Position numbers and translations under genes: made by a program. From assembly GCA_050084985.1 (NCBI GenBank), contig JBITNC010000001.1:128712001-128776000 (forward strand): 64,000 nt of DNA. The letters run 5' to 3'. The stretch comes from Nageia nagi. Its lineage: Eukaryota; Pinophyta. Below, piece after piece: positions 1-11,390 of the stretch. Within the stretch, counting starts at the first letter, position 1. Each line of letters starts with the position of its first letter. The notes beneath the pieces were generated by a model, which was not told the origin of the DNA, did no database searches, and saw nothing but the letters and a program-made list of their open reading frames with translations.

Positions 1-1190
1 TTTGCACAAATGGGGTGCCTTTTGTTTAGTTGTTCATTCATTTCTTTGAATTGTACCATTCTTTTATCTAATTTTTCTTTTTCATTTCACATAGTTACAT
101 TGTTATTATTTTTCTCTTCCTCTAGGGGATCTAGTTTTTCAGTTTCTTCCTCATTCTCATATTTAGGTGTTTCAGGAGTCAATCTCCCATTTTGATCTCT
201 CCATTATTGGATTATTTGATTATCTAACCCTCTTATAATTACTTATCTTACACATAATTGAGCTTTTTGATAAGATTGTGTGCCTACTATTTTTCTTACT
301 TCCATCTCTTTAATCTCTTTTTCTCTATCTAACCAGTAAGGGTAAACTTTGATAAGTCCTTGTGCCACAGGATCAATTTCAAGTTCTATTTTTGTTTCAT
401 TATCTAACTCATTATCAAATTCAATCATCTCATCATTTGAATGTTCATAATTAGTTTCTTTTGAAGTTATTGGTTCATGACTTTTTAATTTTTTCACAAG
501 TGTTAATGATGATGCAAATTGATGAAGGTTTGACTTAGGGATATAAAGATAAAGCATACAAAAATTGACATGGATTTCCATAGGAAAAATGGGCTCCAAG
601 TGGTCCATTTCAATAGATTTAGACCATGAATGATCCTATGTTGACTTGTTAAGGTGTACGATAAGAGGGGTGGCTTAGCTAGCAATATCCTAGAAGGTGA
701 CCTAGAACTATTTTCAATCAAAAATTCATAGATGATATGCAATGAATGAGGTATGGTAGGATATTTGGTAAACCTATAGAATATCCTAGGGAGTTTTATG
801 AATTCTTACACTAACCTTAATTTATCTTTTTTTAGGTTTATATTATTAGATTTTTTCATATTGATAAAGGGCTAATTGTAATTTATTTTTAAAAGGTTGG
901 ATTATTTCTTCTTCAGGGCTCTCATTATCTTTTGAGTCCTCATGATAAGATTCATCATCTATTATATTTAGCTTATTTTACTAGGGTTATCATTGTCTCT
1001 AGAATCTCCATGATAAGATTCATCATCACAAAAATTGGTTTCAATAGACAAAGGGACACTATCTTTATTTAACCTAGAACTTTTTCTTATTGATGTTAAA
1101 CCTTTCCATGATTTTCTTTTTCTTTTAGTTAGTTCAAGTTTTGATTGATTTAATGACAATAGATCTAATGAATTGTTCATATTTTTAAAA
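1..1190 (-). pseudogene. E1 coding remnant (leader/gag-side ORF, acidic and charged)
   Basis: On the minus strand, open segments at 1180-968 and 608-243 and a charged continuation to position 1 lie just downstream of the E1 primer site, where gag or a pre-gag ORF belongs. The 1180-968 piece begins MNNSLDLLSLNQSK and holds an acidic motif, DDESYHGDSRDND. A similar nucleotide block recurs just left, at about 900-960, suggesting an internal repeat. The 608-243 piece is rich in Glu, Asp and Lys and looks coiled-coil prone. No gag domain or zinc knuckle is visible here, and the E3 gag start is not clearly matched. Function is unknown; assignment to E1 rests on position and strand. Confidence 0.45.
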
Positions 1191-1196
1191 GTTAAA

Positions 1197-1215
1197 CTTC
1201 ATGTTAGGTTCACCA
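1197..1215 (-). promoter_or_regulatory. E1 primer-binding site, tRNA-Trp type
   Basis: On the plus strand this reads CTTCATGTTAGGTTCACCA, which resembles the 3' end of plant tRNA-Trp including CCA. In the minus-strand element it is therefore a primer site beginning TGG. It lies two bases from the LTR end, the usual spacing. Differences from the tRNA are transitions. Confidence 0.7.
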
Positions 1216-1217
1216 AA

Positions 1218-2011
1218 TGTTTATAAATATTTTGAGAATGCAAATAAATAAATAATTACAAAACCCAAAATATCTATTTCAAGCTATGGATAGCAATTTA
1301 GACCACATAAAGAAAAATAGATGAAGAAGATAGCCACTTTAGAATTAGGATGACAATACTAATCAGGAACTATGATTTGTATACTTACCTTACAAAATAT
1401 ATCTCACATTGAATAATGATGATATATTTGATGTGCGGATGATAGAAGAATCCTACTCTAGAAGCTATGACCTAAAATATTGCAAAAAGAGAACTATGGG
1501 TGGTCTATATGATGTTCAGAAGAAGCACTAATAGTGTATTTAGAATGGATGAAGAGTATCAATGGTCTTATTTAGAGTATCTTTTGCTTTCAAAACAAGT
1601 CAAATATTTGCACATAGATATTTCAAACAATGATGTGACATCCAGATAAATAATCAGTGTTAAAATAAGTCAATAAGGAAGTAGATAAACCATAGCCTTA
1701 AATGGCAATGTCAAGAGACACCTAAAGGATTGCCACCACCAATACCAGATATGGGATCATGTATCTCCTTTATATGGACTTACTATTAGATCCCTATTTA
1801 TATAGATAATAATATGACCTACTTCTTATGTCGACATGTACCTACATAAATAGGGTTAGCCCACAATATAGAATAATATTCAAGATAACAATTGATATCA
1901 TAACCATATTCAAGATAGTCATTGACATCATAACATTAAATATTCTAGGTGTTGTATTAGTACAAGCAAATATATTTATTTAAATTCATAAATAAAATTT
2001 ATGCGATAACA
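1218..2011 (-). repeat. E1 5' LTR (family A), 794 bp
   Basis: Begins TGTTTATAAA and ends GATAACA on the plus strand, matching the family A ends TGTTTACAAA and GTTAACA. It shares with E3 the tract around TACTATTAGATCCC. Reading minus, a TATA box TATATAAATA (1804-1795) is conserved with both E3 LTRs. The E3 palindrome GGACCG-4-CGGTCC is present only as a decayed trace near 1491-1507. It is clearly older than E3. Confidence 0.75.
1795..1804 (-). promoter_or_regulatory. E1 LTR TATA box
   Basis: Minus strand TATATAAATA, about 205 bases into the LTR from its outer end. The same box lies at the matching place in both E3 LTRs, so it is the probable core promoter that drives the element leftward. Confidence 0.55.
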
Positions 2012-2640
2012 ATCTTATCATAGAATTACTAGATGAATACATATTTCAATTAGAAAATGCTGACTTACCAACAAAATTGGAAGAAGAATGGGATATGACA
2101 ATACATTTTGATGGATGTAAGTGTGAAAAAAGAGGTGGAGTAGGTGTTATATTTATCACTCCTCAAGGAGTGCCAATTCCATACTCATTCAAATTAGATT
2201 TTCCTTGTATAAATAATAATGTTGAATATGAAGCCTTAATATTAGCTATTAAGATTACTTTAAAATTAAAACTATGAAAAGTAAAATTCTTTAGAGATTC
2301 ATTGTTAATTGTAAATCCAATTAAAGGAATCTTTCAATGTAAAGAACCTTTAATTCAAAAATATAAACAAATAGTTGAAAATTTATTATCTTTATTGATA
2401 AAATACGAAATTCAAGCAACTCCCAGATCAAATAATATATTTGATGATGCTATAGTATCAATTGGATCATTAATACTTCAAAATCCTCACCATCAAAACA
2501 TTCACATTGAAATAGTACAAATAGCAGAGTTTGATTTAGAAATAGATGATAAAACATATAATGTTTTGGACATCACAATAGAAGAAAAAAAATCTATGGT
2601 ATGATCAATTAGTTAAATTTTTAAGAGATGGATATTTATC
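2012..2640 (+). pseudogene. E5 pol: extra (archaeal-type) RNase H domain
   Basis: Translation gives EEEWDMTIHFDGCKCEKRGG, then NNNVEYEALILAI, then a broken strand with FFRDSLLIVNPI. This is the D...E...D layout of the second RNase H typical of Tat-lineage Ty3 elements, including the PIPYSFKLDFPC segment between the first two motifs. One in-frame TGA lies near 2275, and the frame is lost after about 2600. The open frame continues leftward to the E1 junction, with sequence reading LLDEYIFQLENADLP as the normal linker before this domain. Confidence 0.75.
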
Positions 2641-2683
2641 TAAAGATTCAACAAAATCAACTATGAAAGCTTTTAAATTATGA

Positions 2684-3838
2684 GTGTCTCGTTACTACAT
2701 GTTAGGTGATATACTATATCAAAGAGGATTTGATGGTATATTACTATGTTGTTTACAATGCGCTAATTCACAAATTGTAATTTTTTTTGCACATGATGGA
2801 ATATGCAAAGGACATTCTAGTAGACCTACTATTACAAAATGTATAATGCACATGGGATATTATTAGCCTATAATGGAATATGATTGTATCAATTATGTTA
2901 AAAAATGCATTGAGTGTCAACAACATGCTCACCTTTTTATTCAACCCTCTCAAGCACTACAACCAATGCAATCTATATGGCCATTTTCACAATGGGCTTT
3001 AGATCTCATAGGATAAATATCCCTTACATCATTAGGCGGTCATAAATTTTTATAATATCTACTGAATATTTTATGAAATGGGTCAAAGCTATACCCATGA
3101 TTTAGAAAAAGGTCCTAAAATAGCTGAATTCATATTACATCATCTTATCTATTGATTTGGTATTCTTGCTCAAATCATTATTGATAATGGAAAAAAATTT
3201 AAAAATAAAGAAGTATTGGCATTATGTAAAGCATATCACTTATGAATTAGCTTTTCAACACCTTATTATCCTCAAGGTAATGGTCAAGCTAAGGCTACAA
3301 ATAAAACCATCCAAAGTATTTTAGTTAAAACTATTAATGATTCTCATAAAGATTGGCATCTTCAAATTCCACATGCTTTATGGTCTTATCATACAAGCAT
3401 TAGAACACCAACTAGGGTAACCTAGTTTTCCCTTGTTTATGGTTTAAAAGTGGTGTTACCATTGGAGATAGAAATTCCTTATTTATGAATTGCTTTACTA
3501 GACTATATAACTGATGAAGTAACAAGATAAGCAAGATTAGATCAATTATTGCTTTTAGATGAAAATTGAGTCCATGCATTAGAACATATGCATGTATACT
3601 AAGAATGTATTAAATGAGGATTTGATAAAAAAGTTAAGATACATGAATTTAACATAAGGGATTTAATTTTAAAACAAAAACAATAAACATCTTGTATGGG
3701 ATGTTAATTACATGATAAATTTTCTCTAAATTGGTTGGGACCTTACATAATCAAGAAAAAATATGGTTCTGGGGCATATCATTTGGTTGATATGGAAGGA
3801 AATGAAGAGCATGAACCCATAAACATCATGCATCTTTG
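2684..3838 (+). pseudogene. E5 pol: integrase remnant
   Basis: The N-terminal zinc-binding part shows HDGICKGHSS and later CINYVKKCIECQQHA (the CxxC half of the HHCC finger). The core begins near FSQWALDLIG. The region carrying the third catalytic acid is recognisable as YYPQGNGQAKATNKTI, with the expected Glu replaced by Ala by eye, so the copy is inactive. The C-terminal end reads LVDMEGNEEHEPINIMHL, the usual end of Ty3 pol. Many stops and at least one frame change break it. Confidence 0.75.
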
Positions 3839-3954
3839 ACCATTCTATAGTTACAAAAAAAACATTTTCTTTCTGTAAAAAGTATATATACATGTTTTGT
3901 ATGTTAAAAAAATAAAATGGTGATGAAATTGATATATGTATTAATGTATTGGCA

Positions 3955-5480
3955 GATGGCTTTTAAATAGTCAAACACTATCCATGTAATGGAAAATAGA
4001 AGAGGACTTCAACAGTTGCCTTGGTATGCAAAATCTCAATATCTAAGAGATAGAGCTATCATGTGTATAACATAAAATATTACTTCTAAAATGAGAAATT
4101 TCTTACGTTTACCTATTGATATACAAAAATTAATATTATTGAAAAATCAAACCAATCCATATGATGGGTGACAAATAGATAATAAAGGAGATGATATCAA
4201 TATTTACATTAACAAATCCATGTATTTTGTTGATTTTATGCATTATCATGATCAGTTGAAAAGATGAATCTAATATGTTTTTGTTGGCCTATGTCCTCAC
4301 CATAATTATTACTTTATTATACTTTCAATAATTGGGTTTTGAACATAGCGTATCATACTCCCCAAAATTTAGATCTTGTTTTTAATTGGGTAAGTCAAAT
4401 TGTAGGAGATCTTAATCATCATAAAATAATCTATGATTTCACCACTTCATTTGTCCCAAATCCAAGACTATCCAAAAATCTAATTCAAAAAATTAATTAT
4501 CACTTTTCTCATATGAAGTCAAGATTTTGTTCATCACCTCCATGTGAAATTTTAACATGACAATTGCCTTTGAAAATCTTATGAACTCATCTTCCACAAT
4601 TTCAAATTGATAAATCCAATGCACATTTCATTGAATGATATCATGATGATAAATATGTAAAAATGCTACAAAGAAACCCATAGAAAGTTATGTCTCAAGT
4701 GTTTTCATTACTTATGGAAATACAAGAGAAAATAGCCATTTCTTATTACAATGATCGAAACTTTGGAGCTTGGGTATTAAAACGTAATGGGGATAAAGTA
4801 ACTATTGAAATAGATTCCAAAGAAATGTGGATGGAATTAGAGTCAAAAATGAGTTTAATTAATTTGTTTTGTATACACTAGCCTTATCAAAGACCTAAAA
4901 TTTCTCTAAATTGTGTTGATCATGTGAGCATAAAGCATTAGGGATGAATCATATCACTCACTAATGTTGTTAATGACTTAGTAATTCGATATAATACTTC
5001 TACATCACCAATTATGATATTATATGTGATTACACTCACTTTTTAGTAAAACATGTTGCATTGATAATGCTATAATAAAAATTAAGATTTAAAAGGATGC
5101 TTCAATGAATTAATTTACAAAAGAAAGCAAAACATGAAGTTTACCCTAGACATATTGAAAAGGATTACATGGATCGATTCATCAAGAATGTATAACCATG
5201 TTCATCATTGTTTCTATGTTTCCATTATTGTGCACAATCAAGCACACCATCACCTACTCAATTCTTTAATATTGGTAAACAATATTCAAAGTCATCCATC
5301 AAATAAAGAGTTATCTAAAAGTTTAAACCAAAACCAAAGGTATTTCTATTATTATCATCTCCATTAATTTTTATACATCAAGACATCAACCATACATTCT
5401 TACAATAGGGCCATATTATCTTCGATTGAATCCTCCATATTATTATGTTTTGAAACAAAAAGGTTGGACCATTGTTAGAA
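3955..5480 (+). pseudogene. E5 extra ORF downstream of pol, unknown function
   Basis: After the pol end, a further coding-like stretch on the same strand is split by stops into open pieces at 4339-4560, 4690-4881 and 5134-5367, with readable sequence between them from about 3985 (NRRGLQQLPWYAKSQYL). Recognisable parts include PNPRLSKNLIQKINYHF and ISYYNDRNFGAWVLKRNGDK. I do not recognise a domain. No membrane segment, zinc finger or catalytic motif stands out. Extra ORFs after pol are known from Tat/Athila-type elements. The evidence that this was coding is that long readable segments recur in one strand between single stops. Confidence 0.45.
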
Positions 5481-5514
5481 GATCATCCCATAATATTTGA
5501 AGAACTTAACAATT

Positions 5515-6130
5515 TTAAAAATCTCAAAAAAAAGAAAAATCCTAAAAATTAGAAAATTATAAAAAAAGAAAAAAATTATAAAATCCTAAATATATATACA
5601 CACACACACATATGTATTATATATACTTAGAAATATATAATTCTGAAGTGTCTTGGCTATAAGGTGTGTTACCTTATATATATTTATATATATATATATC
5701 CCATTATTAAATTAGGAAATGTTATTCTTATTTGATGAAAACTATAATGATTTAGATCACTTATCAAGTTATATTTATATATTCCCCATTCATATATACC
5801 ATTTGTATACATATTACATCGCATATGTATGATTAACATAATGTTGTTTAAAGTTATTATCATTCTAGCTTCTGTCATGACATTTGATATCTGAATTTTA
5901 GTCAATTTAAGATGATAGATAAACATGTTTGATATCTTTGGAATATCAAGAACTCAAACACTATTCTCACATTTAAAATCTCAAAATAAATAGACATTAA
6001 ATGTTTTGAAGTATAGTTTTAAAGGAAATATTCTCTCATTATTTTGCTTCATCCCAAACCCAAGGAAAAAAAAAGAGATGAAAAAAAAAGAGAGACTACA
6101 AAAAAAAGAAAAAAATATATGTTTGGGTTA
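5515..6130. repeat. AT-rich stretch with microsatellites
   Basis: Contains A-rich runs (5515-5585 and 6065-6115, AAAAAAGAGA type), a TATA-CACACACA-TATG tract near 5590-5625 and a TATATATATA run near 5673-5700. It lies between the 3' ORF and the conserved block of E5. No gene is visible. Confidence 0.6.
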
Positions 6131-6252
6131 TTGCAATATTCTTTATAAGGGCTATGGATGCCTAATTGGTAATAGAGCAAGGCTGTAGTGGGATCTAGGG
6201 GTTAATCCTCATCGAGGCTATGGATGCTTATCTGGCAATGGGGTATACCTAA
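6131..6252 (+). other. Conserved 3'-region block of family B (E5 copy)
   Basis: This block closely matches E2 on the opposite strand at 30909-31037, although most of the surrounding sequence has diverged. It contains two related sub-units, each beginning GGCTATGGATGC(C/T) and running through CTGGCAATGGGG-like sequence, separated by a tract with GGGGTTAATCCTCAT. It lies between the pol/3' ORF side and the 3' end of the element, outside any visible ORF. Its role is unknown; a cis-acting RNA or DNA signal is one inference. Confidence 0.55.
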
Positions 6253-6989
6253 TGAAGAGGAAACATTCCAATAAAATTTGGATTGTTGTATGCACATAAG
6301 GAGAATTGACTTTAAAACTATGCTTTTAAAAACATTTAATTTATGGATTTCTAGAGAAGTAAATGAATATCACCATACACACACAAGTTCAAGATAAACT
6401 TATGATATTATGACTATGTTTTATATCATCTCTGATTGCATAAATGAAGGTAAAAGAAATATTGATAAAGCTATTTAATTGATTATTTCTTTAATCATAT
6501 TATGTTATCAATATTATCCATAAATCCCAATATAAAATTATCTTTATTATTATTTAAATTGATAAGTGATATTGTTATTCTAGTTATCTTCTATATTTGT
6601 ATAACATTTATTTATACACATACATAGCCAAGAAATGAAAAATGATGCATTTGATTCTATACTATTATACTTTAAATATGTCTTATAAAATTTTATTTAC
6701 AAAAATTTCATTGTTTAGTATTTTATATAACCCTTATGGAAATAGCATCAAAAAATTTGAACATCATTCAATATATGAAACCATCATAAACTTGAATATA
6801 TAATCATAAAAAAAAATATCATCATATACTTATATGCCAATATAAAACTAAACATGATACAACCTCAAATATCCTCAACTACTCAATCATATAACATATG
6901 AAATCATAACATCTCAAATTACATCATCTCATAAAAAATATATAAATATACATGATTTCATAAATTATACAATCTCAAAATATAATATG

Positions 6990-8945
6990 GGTATCCTCAT
7001 GGATTACGACATCCACCAAATCCTCCTCAGGTATTGCAACCACTACCTTGACCTTGAGAACTATGATAATCTCTCCACCATCTACTTGACTCTCTAATGT
7101 CCTGACCATGAGGAGTAGTACCAACAAACCCTATAGGGCTAGTTGATCGAGTAGGCTCTTGTAATTTTGATGATCTAACAATACCTTGGAGGATGCATAA
7201 GGTGTAGTACCTCTACTAGGAGAGACTTCCAATCTCACTATCCTACCTAGATAACCTACCATCCCTTAATCACTACTACTTGCTTGATAAGTAGACAAAT
7301 CAATAGGCATATAACTCAATGGAGGTATGGGATACTACATGCTAGGAGAAAATGCTGATACACTTATCAACCAAGTTTAAACAATGGCACTATAATAATC
7401 TCTCTATTGATAGATGCCATGAACAAATATTGAGGATCTACTGTCTATACCCCTAAGAGTAGGTGCTACTCCCATATGATGAGCCTAAGCTCCTTGTAGT
7501 GATGCATAAGCCTCATCCTTCTCTTGATGATACTGATCCCTCTTAGCTCTATATCTATACATGCATGAGTTGGCTTGCATCAATTGATATTTGAGCTCAT
7601 AAATATCACCTAGTAAAGTATCAATACTAGGGATTTGATTAGCTAGTATATCACCTTTATCATCATCCTCTCTACCTAGGGCAACTTCATTCTTAGATGG
7701 ACTTATCTCACCTATAGCTACACCCACCTCCTCAACATCATCAATGCATTGATGAACACATCTTCCCTCTCCATCATCTTCACCACCCTCTAACTTAACA
7801 TGAAATTAAGCTCTAAACTCATTAATAACACAAATATCATCTACTATAGTATCATCCTCAATCAATACCTCCTCCTAAGTAGGATCTAGTTTTGCATATA
7901 CCAAAGATTGAACACCATCCTTTGGGATAATACCCTCATGTTGATATAGCATTAGTGGAGGTGGAATGTCTTGAATCAAACCAAATTGGTGATGTACTCT
8001 AGCAAACTAAAAAAACTCAAGGAAATATTTCCATCTACCATTCAACAAATATGGCTATCGAATACCAATAATCTCCCCTCCAAGCTTACCCAAATCAGAT
8101 ATAAATGATAAGATCTAAACCTCACCTAATCTAGAACTAATTGAGCTAGGATGTGATGGTAATAGGCCACATCTGACCTAATTCCATCTAATGGATGAAT
8201 ATAAAAATCATCATGCCATTGAATAATACCTTCCTCATATACTCTAAATGACTATGAAAACCAACCATATGCAAATTTGAAGGGCAAGCTATAGCAATAT
8301 GCTTATAAGCCCATGCATGCAAAGTGATAGTAACTAATAAAGAAGCATGATGCCCCTAAGAATAAAAGAATAGCTCTTTATAAATCTAAGCTAGTAATTT
8401 AGGTGCCCAAGCATATACTATCTCATGCTATATCATATCTATTATAATTGACAAAAGCGATGATGGAAATATCCCACCACTAGTATCTGGGAGAGCATAA
8501 CAGTGAACTAATCCCATCAAATATGAAAAATGTATAGCTCCCATCTGATCCTCTAACCAATATTGATAATATTGAATCCTTTAGAAATAATCTTATAAAT
8601 AATAATATCAACTCTATCTACTCCATAAAGATATGAAATCATTGGCAGAGATCCAACTCTATCTACCACATGCTGTATCCTCTGACCATAGATAGGTAGT
8701 TTGTATACTTGATGAATGTCCTTTATAATGATCATCATCTCCCTAGTTGGAAGATGAAAGGTCAAAGTATGAGCATCCTATCTATCCAACAAAGCTATAA
8801 ATAATGGATACTCCCAATGAATGCAACCCATATATGGGCCCATGCGAAATCCAACTATCCTAAAGAATTAGTGATGAGTTAGACCTAGAAACTTCCTACC
8901 CACCTGAATTATAGAAGGGTATCTACCACAATGCTCAAAAATGTC
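6990..8945 (-). pseudogene. Antisense plant mobile domain (PMD) gene in E5, decayed
   Basis: Read on the minus strand, opposite to E5. The best segment (8765-8553) begins with FHLPTREM, then DIHQVYKLPIYGQRI, the hallmark start of the PMD fold (compare FHLPTGEITVTLEDIYRI in the E3 gene). Just before it, readable pieces include VGFRMGPYMGCIHWEYP. A C-terminal charged, coiled-coil-like part is at 7727-7485 (YELKYQLMQANSCMYRYRAK), followed by a Ser/Gly-rich tail. The E3 PMD gene has the same layout: PMD, acidic stretch, coiled coil, tail. PMD proteins in plants act in silencing and genome stability (MAIN/MAIL1) and also occur inside transposons. A TATA box and a possible short first exon lie upstream at 9460-9288. 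Multiple stops and frame changes make it a pseudogene. Confidence 0.65.
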
Positions 8946-9287
8946 TCAAACCTATACATTCATAAAACTTTAAATGTATTAAATTTTTTTTTACATGATT
9001 CAACATGAAATGTTGACATTCATATGTTGGCATTATAGAATCATTGATGTTTGACATATAAATATCGGTGACCCTAAAACCCTTTAGCTCTAGTTAGCAA
9101 CCATGGTTGGGGTTTGAAAATTTGCTAAAATAAATAAAAAGAAAGGTCTAAACTACATTGTAATTTGATAGAAAATTTTAAATGCCTAATTATTATATTT
9201 TATAATTTAAAAATTAAAACAAAATAGTTAAAATATCATATATAAGCAAAAATTAAAAAATAAAGTTAGTTTAAAACCCTACCTCTT

Positions 9288-9460
9288 CTTGGATAGGTTA
9301 AGAATGGCTAGCAAAGTGATGATGTGGAGGCATGATAGTCTCATCAGATACTGACAAATAACAACATAGTAAAGAGTATGAAAAATAAATGGCACTTAGC
9401 TAATAAGAAAATGACAAAATAGAAAGTAATAATGAAATTTAAACTTTTTTCTTTTTATAA
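9288..9460 (-). promoter_or_regulatory. Possible promoter and first exon of the E5 antisense PMD gene
   Basis: On the minus strand TTATAAAAAG (9460-9451) is followed downstream by an ATG near 9325 (MPPHHHFASHS, then one stop). A possible splice donor, GAG|GTAGGG, lies near 9288, and a pyrimidine-rich acceptor ending TTATTTTAG lies near 9127. The layout resembles E3 (TATA, short exon 1, intron, PMD exon), but the sequence is decayed, so this is a suggestion by analogy. Confidence 0.3.
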
Positions 9461-10084
9461 TCCTATGATATGAAACATTGATGATTGGATAGCGAACATT
9501 GCTTATCGAATAGCAAATGTTAATGACTCATTGAAAATGCTAGCATTTTAAATCTATTAACAAAAAAAAGTGGTTATGATTATATTTTGTCTCAGTAACT
9601 TAAGCTTCATGCATAAAAGATTTGGATAATATTTCTTAAGATATTGTTGAATTTACAAATATCAAAAATGGTAAAATGTGATAAATCATTATTACATAAG
9701 ATTACTTTGAAACCTTATTGTTAGGACAAAGGAAAATGCCATCAAAAACCCATATACTAAAGAGAAACTTACATGGCACATGTGTACTTAGACATGCAAA
9801 ATGACATAATAAAAATGTCATGCAACTGTCACACAAGCTCAACACATTGTCATGCTAAAAATAGCCATTTCTAAAGTATATCCCAATTTTGTTTTCAAAA
9901 TAGATCAAATGTTAAATGAAAACACAATTTATCATAATTTTATAGATCAAAATTTTGACTTATATAAGAAATTGAGTCAAAATTTCTATCACAAAAAGCC
10001 TCAAAGACAACTAGATAAAATAATAATTTAAAGATTCCCATTCTATATTTTTGAAACTATTAAACTCATCCTCAGTTAATAATT

Positions 10085-10099
10085 CAAAAAGGGGAAAAA
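10085..10099 (+). promoter_or_regulatory. E5 polypurine tract
   Basis: CAAAAAGGGGAAAAA lies directly before the LTR start TGTAGACA. The matching site in E2 is AAAAAGGGGCAAAA. This is the plus-strand primer position and fixes the orientation of E5. Confidence 0.75.
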
Positions 10100-10977
10100 T
10101 GTAGACATTGAAATACAATCCACTTATACATTAAAAATAAAAAGACTTAAAATGTTGATGATTAGGCCCTAACCATTGGTAATCAATTTAGGTCATCGAC
10201 TTCTGCTTAGGATCATCGATGACTACAATGGAAAAAACAAATTACAAAAAATAGAAGATGAACTATAAGGTTCATCCTCTCCATGGAACTATGAATAGAA
10301 AGGGTGAGTCATTACCCATGTTGTCATCAAACATGAAACCACTTTGGTCATTTTGAGCTAGTGATAAACTTTGACTCTCCTTTTTAGCCTTTAAGAATCC
10401 ACAAATACCCATTAGAAAATCTATAAATACTGCAGCAAATAGATAATAGCAGACCCAAATTTGAATTAAGCTTATGCTATTGAAATGAAGATTGAATTAT
10501 GAGGATTATTTCAATTTGAGTATTGTTATATGTTTTTATTCCTTATGTTAAAATTTCATAAGAGCACATGTATGTTTTAATGTGTTATTTTAGCATGTGT
10601 GTAGAGTTTACAGGTATTAAGACATAGCAAAGTTCAAGAGACATCATGGATACAAATGAAAAAAAGCTAGAACTAGAGAAAGTGATTCAAAGTAATCATA
10701 AAATTTGAAATCATATAATCACCAATGACTTGATATTGGGTGTTAGCATTTCATCTCAGTCACCAATATTCCAATAAGGGTCATCGGTGACCCTCCATCT
10801 ATATACTCCATATAGTTTATTTTTCATATATATGTTGAGAAAATACCTTTCACAAGGTAATTGAATCTATTGATATGAACTTTGTAATACTAAGGTCTTC
10901 CAAAAAATTAATAAAATTTCAATTTGTATTAACTATGTTTGTCTTGTTAGCTAACAAGGTTGATTTTTTGACTAACA
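10100..10977 (+). repeat. E5 3' LTR (family B), 878 bp
   Basis: Begins TGTAGACATT and ends GACTAACA. Its reverse complement matches the E4 LTR at both its primer-side end (TGTTGACCCAAAAAGTAACC versus TGTTAGTCAAAAAATCAACC) and an internal block around TAGCATGTGTGTAG. A TATA box TATAAATA is at 10422-10429. It contains the perfect inverted repeat GGGTCA-TCGG-TGACCC (10778-10793) and further copies of the GTCATCGATGAC motif near 10191-10234. Confidence 0.7.
10422..10429 (+). promoter_or_regulatory. E5 LTR TATA box
   Basis: TATAAATA, 322 bases into the LTR. It is shared in position and sequence with the E2 and E4 LTRs read on their sense strand. Confidence 0.55.
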
Positions 10978-11390
10978 CTATGACTATTAAAATAATATCT
11001 TGGTTTCCAATGGCTATAAATTTTAACTTAATTTGTGCAATTTGTATTATATAGAATGTTTCTCTCCATTAATCTAAATTTCTGAATGTGATATGCACAA
11101 ATAACCACTTCTTATTTATATACAACAATGATTCCTTGAAATAGATGACTCCATTTATAAACTCAAGGTGATATTCACCGAAATCCATTTAGTAATGTTG
11201 ACTATATTCTTATAAATATAAAAATAAAATATAATTTTAAGGTGAAGATACCAATGTTTTGTATTTTATTTCCTAAAATTAAGGCTACTAGTGGGAAGTC
11301 GAATAAGGCCAATATAGCAAAATGAGGAAGTCAAAAAGAAAAATTTTAGCCAATGTACTACAAATAATCAATACAATTTTTTATACAGTT
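10978..11390. other. Unassigned stretch between E5 and E4
   Basis: AT-rich sequence between the E5 LTR end and the point where E4 pol becomes readable. No continuation of E4 integrase is seen, nor any LTR end, ORF or repeat that I recognise. It may be a deleted remnant of E4 or older target DNA. Confidence 0.4.

Larger units (their letters stand above)
1..2011 (-). mobile_element. E1: partial family A LTR retrotransposon, minus strand, right part only
   Basis: The right end is a 5' LTR (1218-2011), followed leftward by a tRNA-Trp primer site and then decayed coding sequence that runs off the window. The LTR matches the two E3 LTRs over its whole length at lower identity, for example at both ends and around the TATA box. 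The pol reading frame of E5 is open right up to position 2012, which shows that E1 inserted into E5 pol. The bases after the LTR, ATCTT, should be the target duplication; its partner lies outside the window. Confidence 0.75.
2012..10977 (+). mobile_element. E5: family B Tat/Ogre-like Ty3 element, 3' part
   Basis: Plus-strand order is extra RNase H, integrase, a 3' ORF, a non-coding region with a conserved block, an antisense plant mobile domain gene, a polypurine tract and the 3' LTR. Gag, protease and RT lie beyond the left edge, on the far side of the nested E1. The 3' region and LTR match those of E2 on the opposite strand. The RNase H following RT-RNase H and preceding integrase, together with the extra ORF, points to the Tat lineage. 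Frames are broken by many stops, so it is an old, dead copy. The five bases after the LTR are CTATG. Confidence 0.75.
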
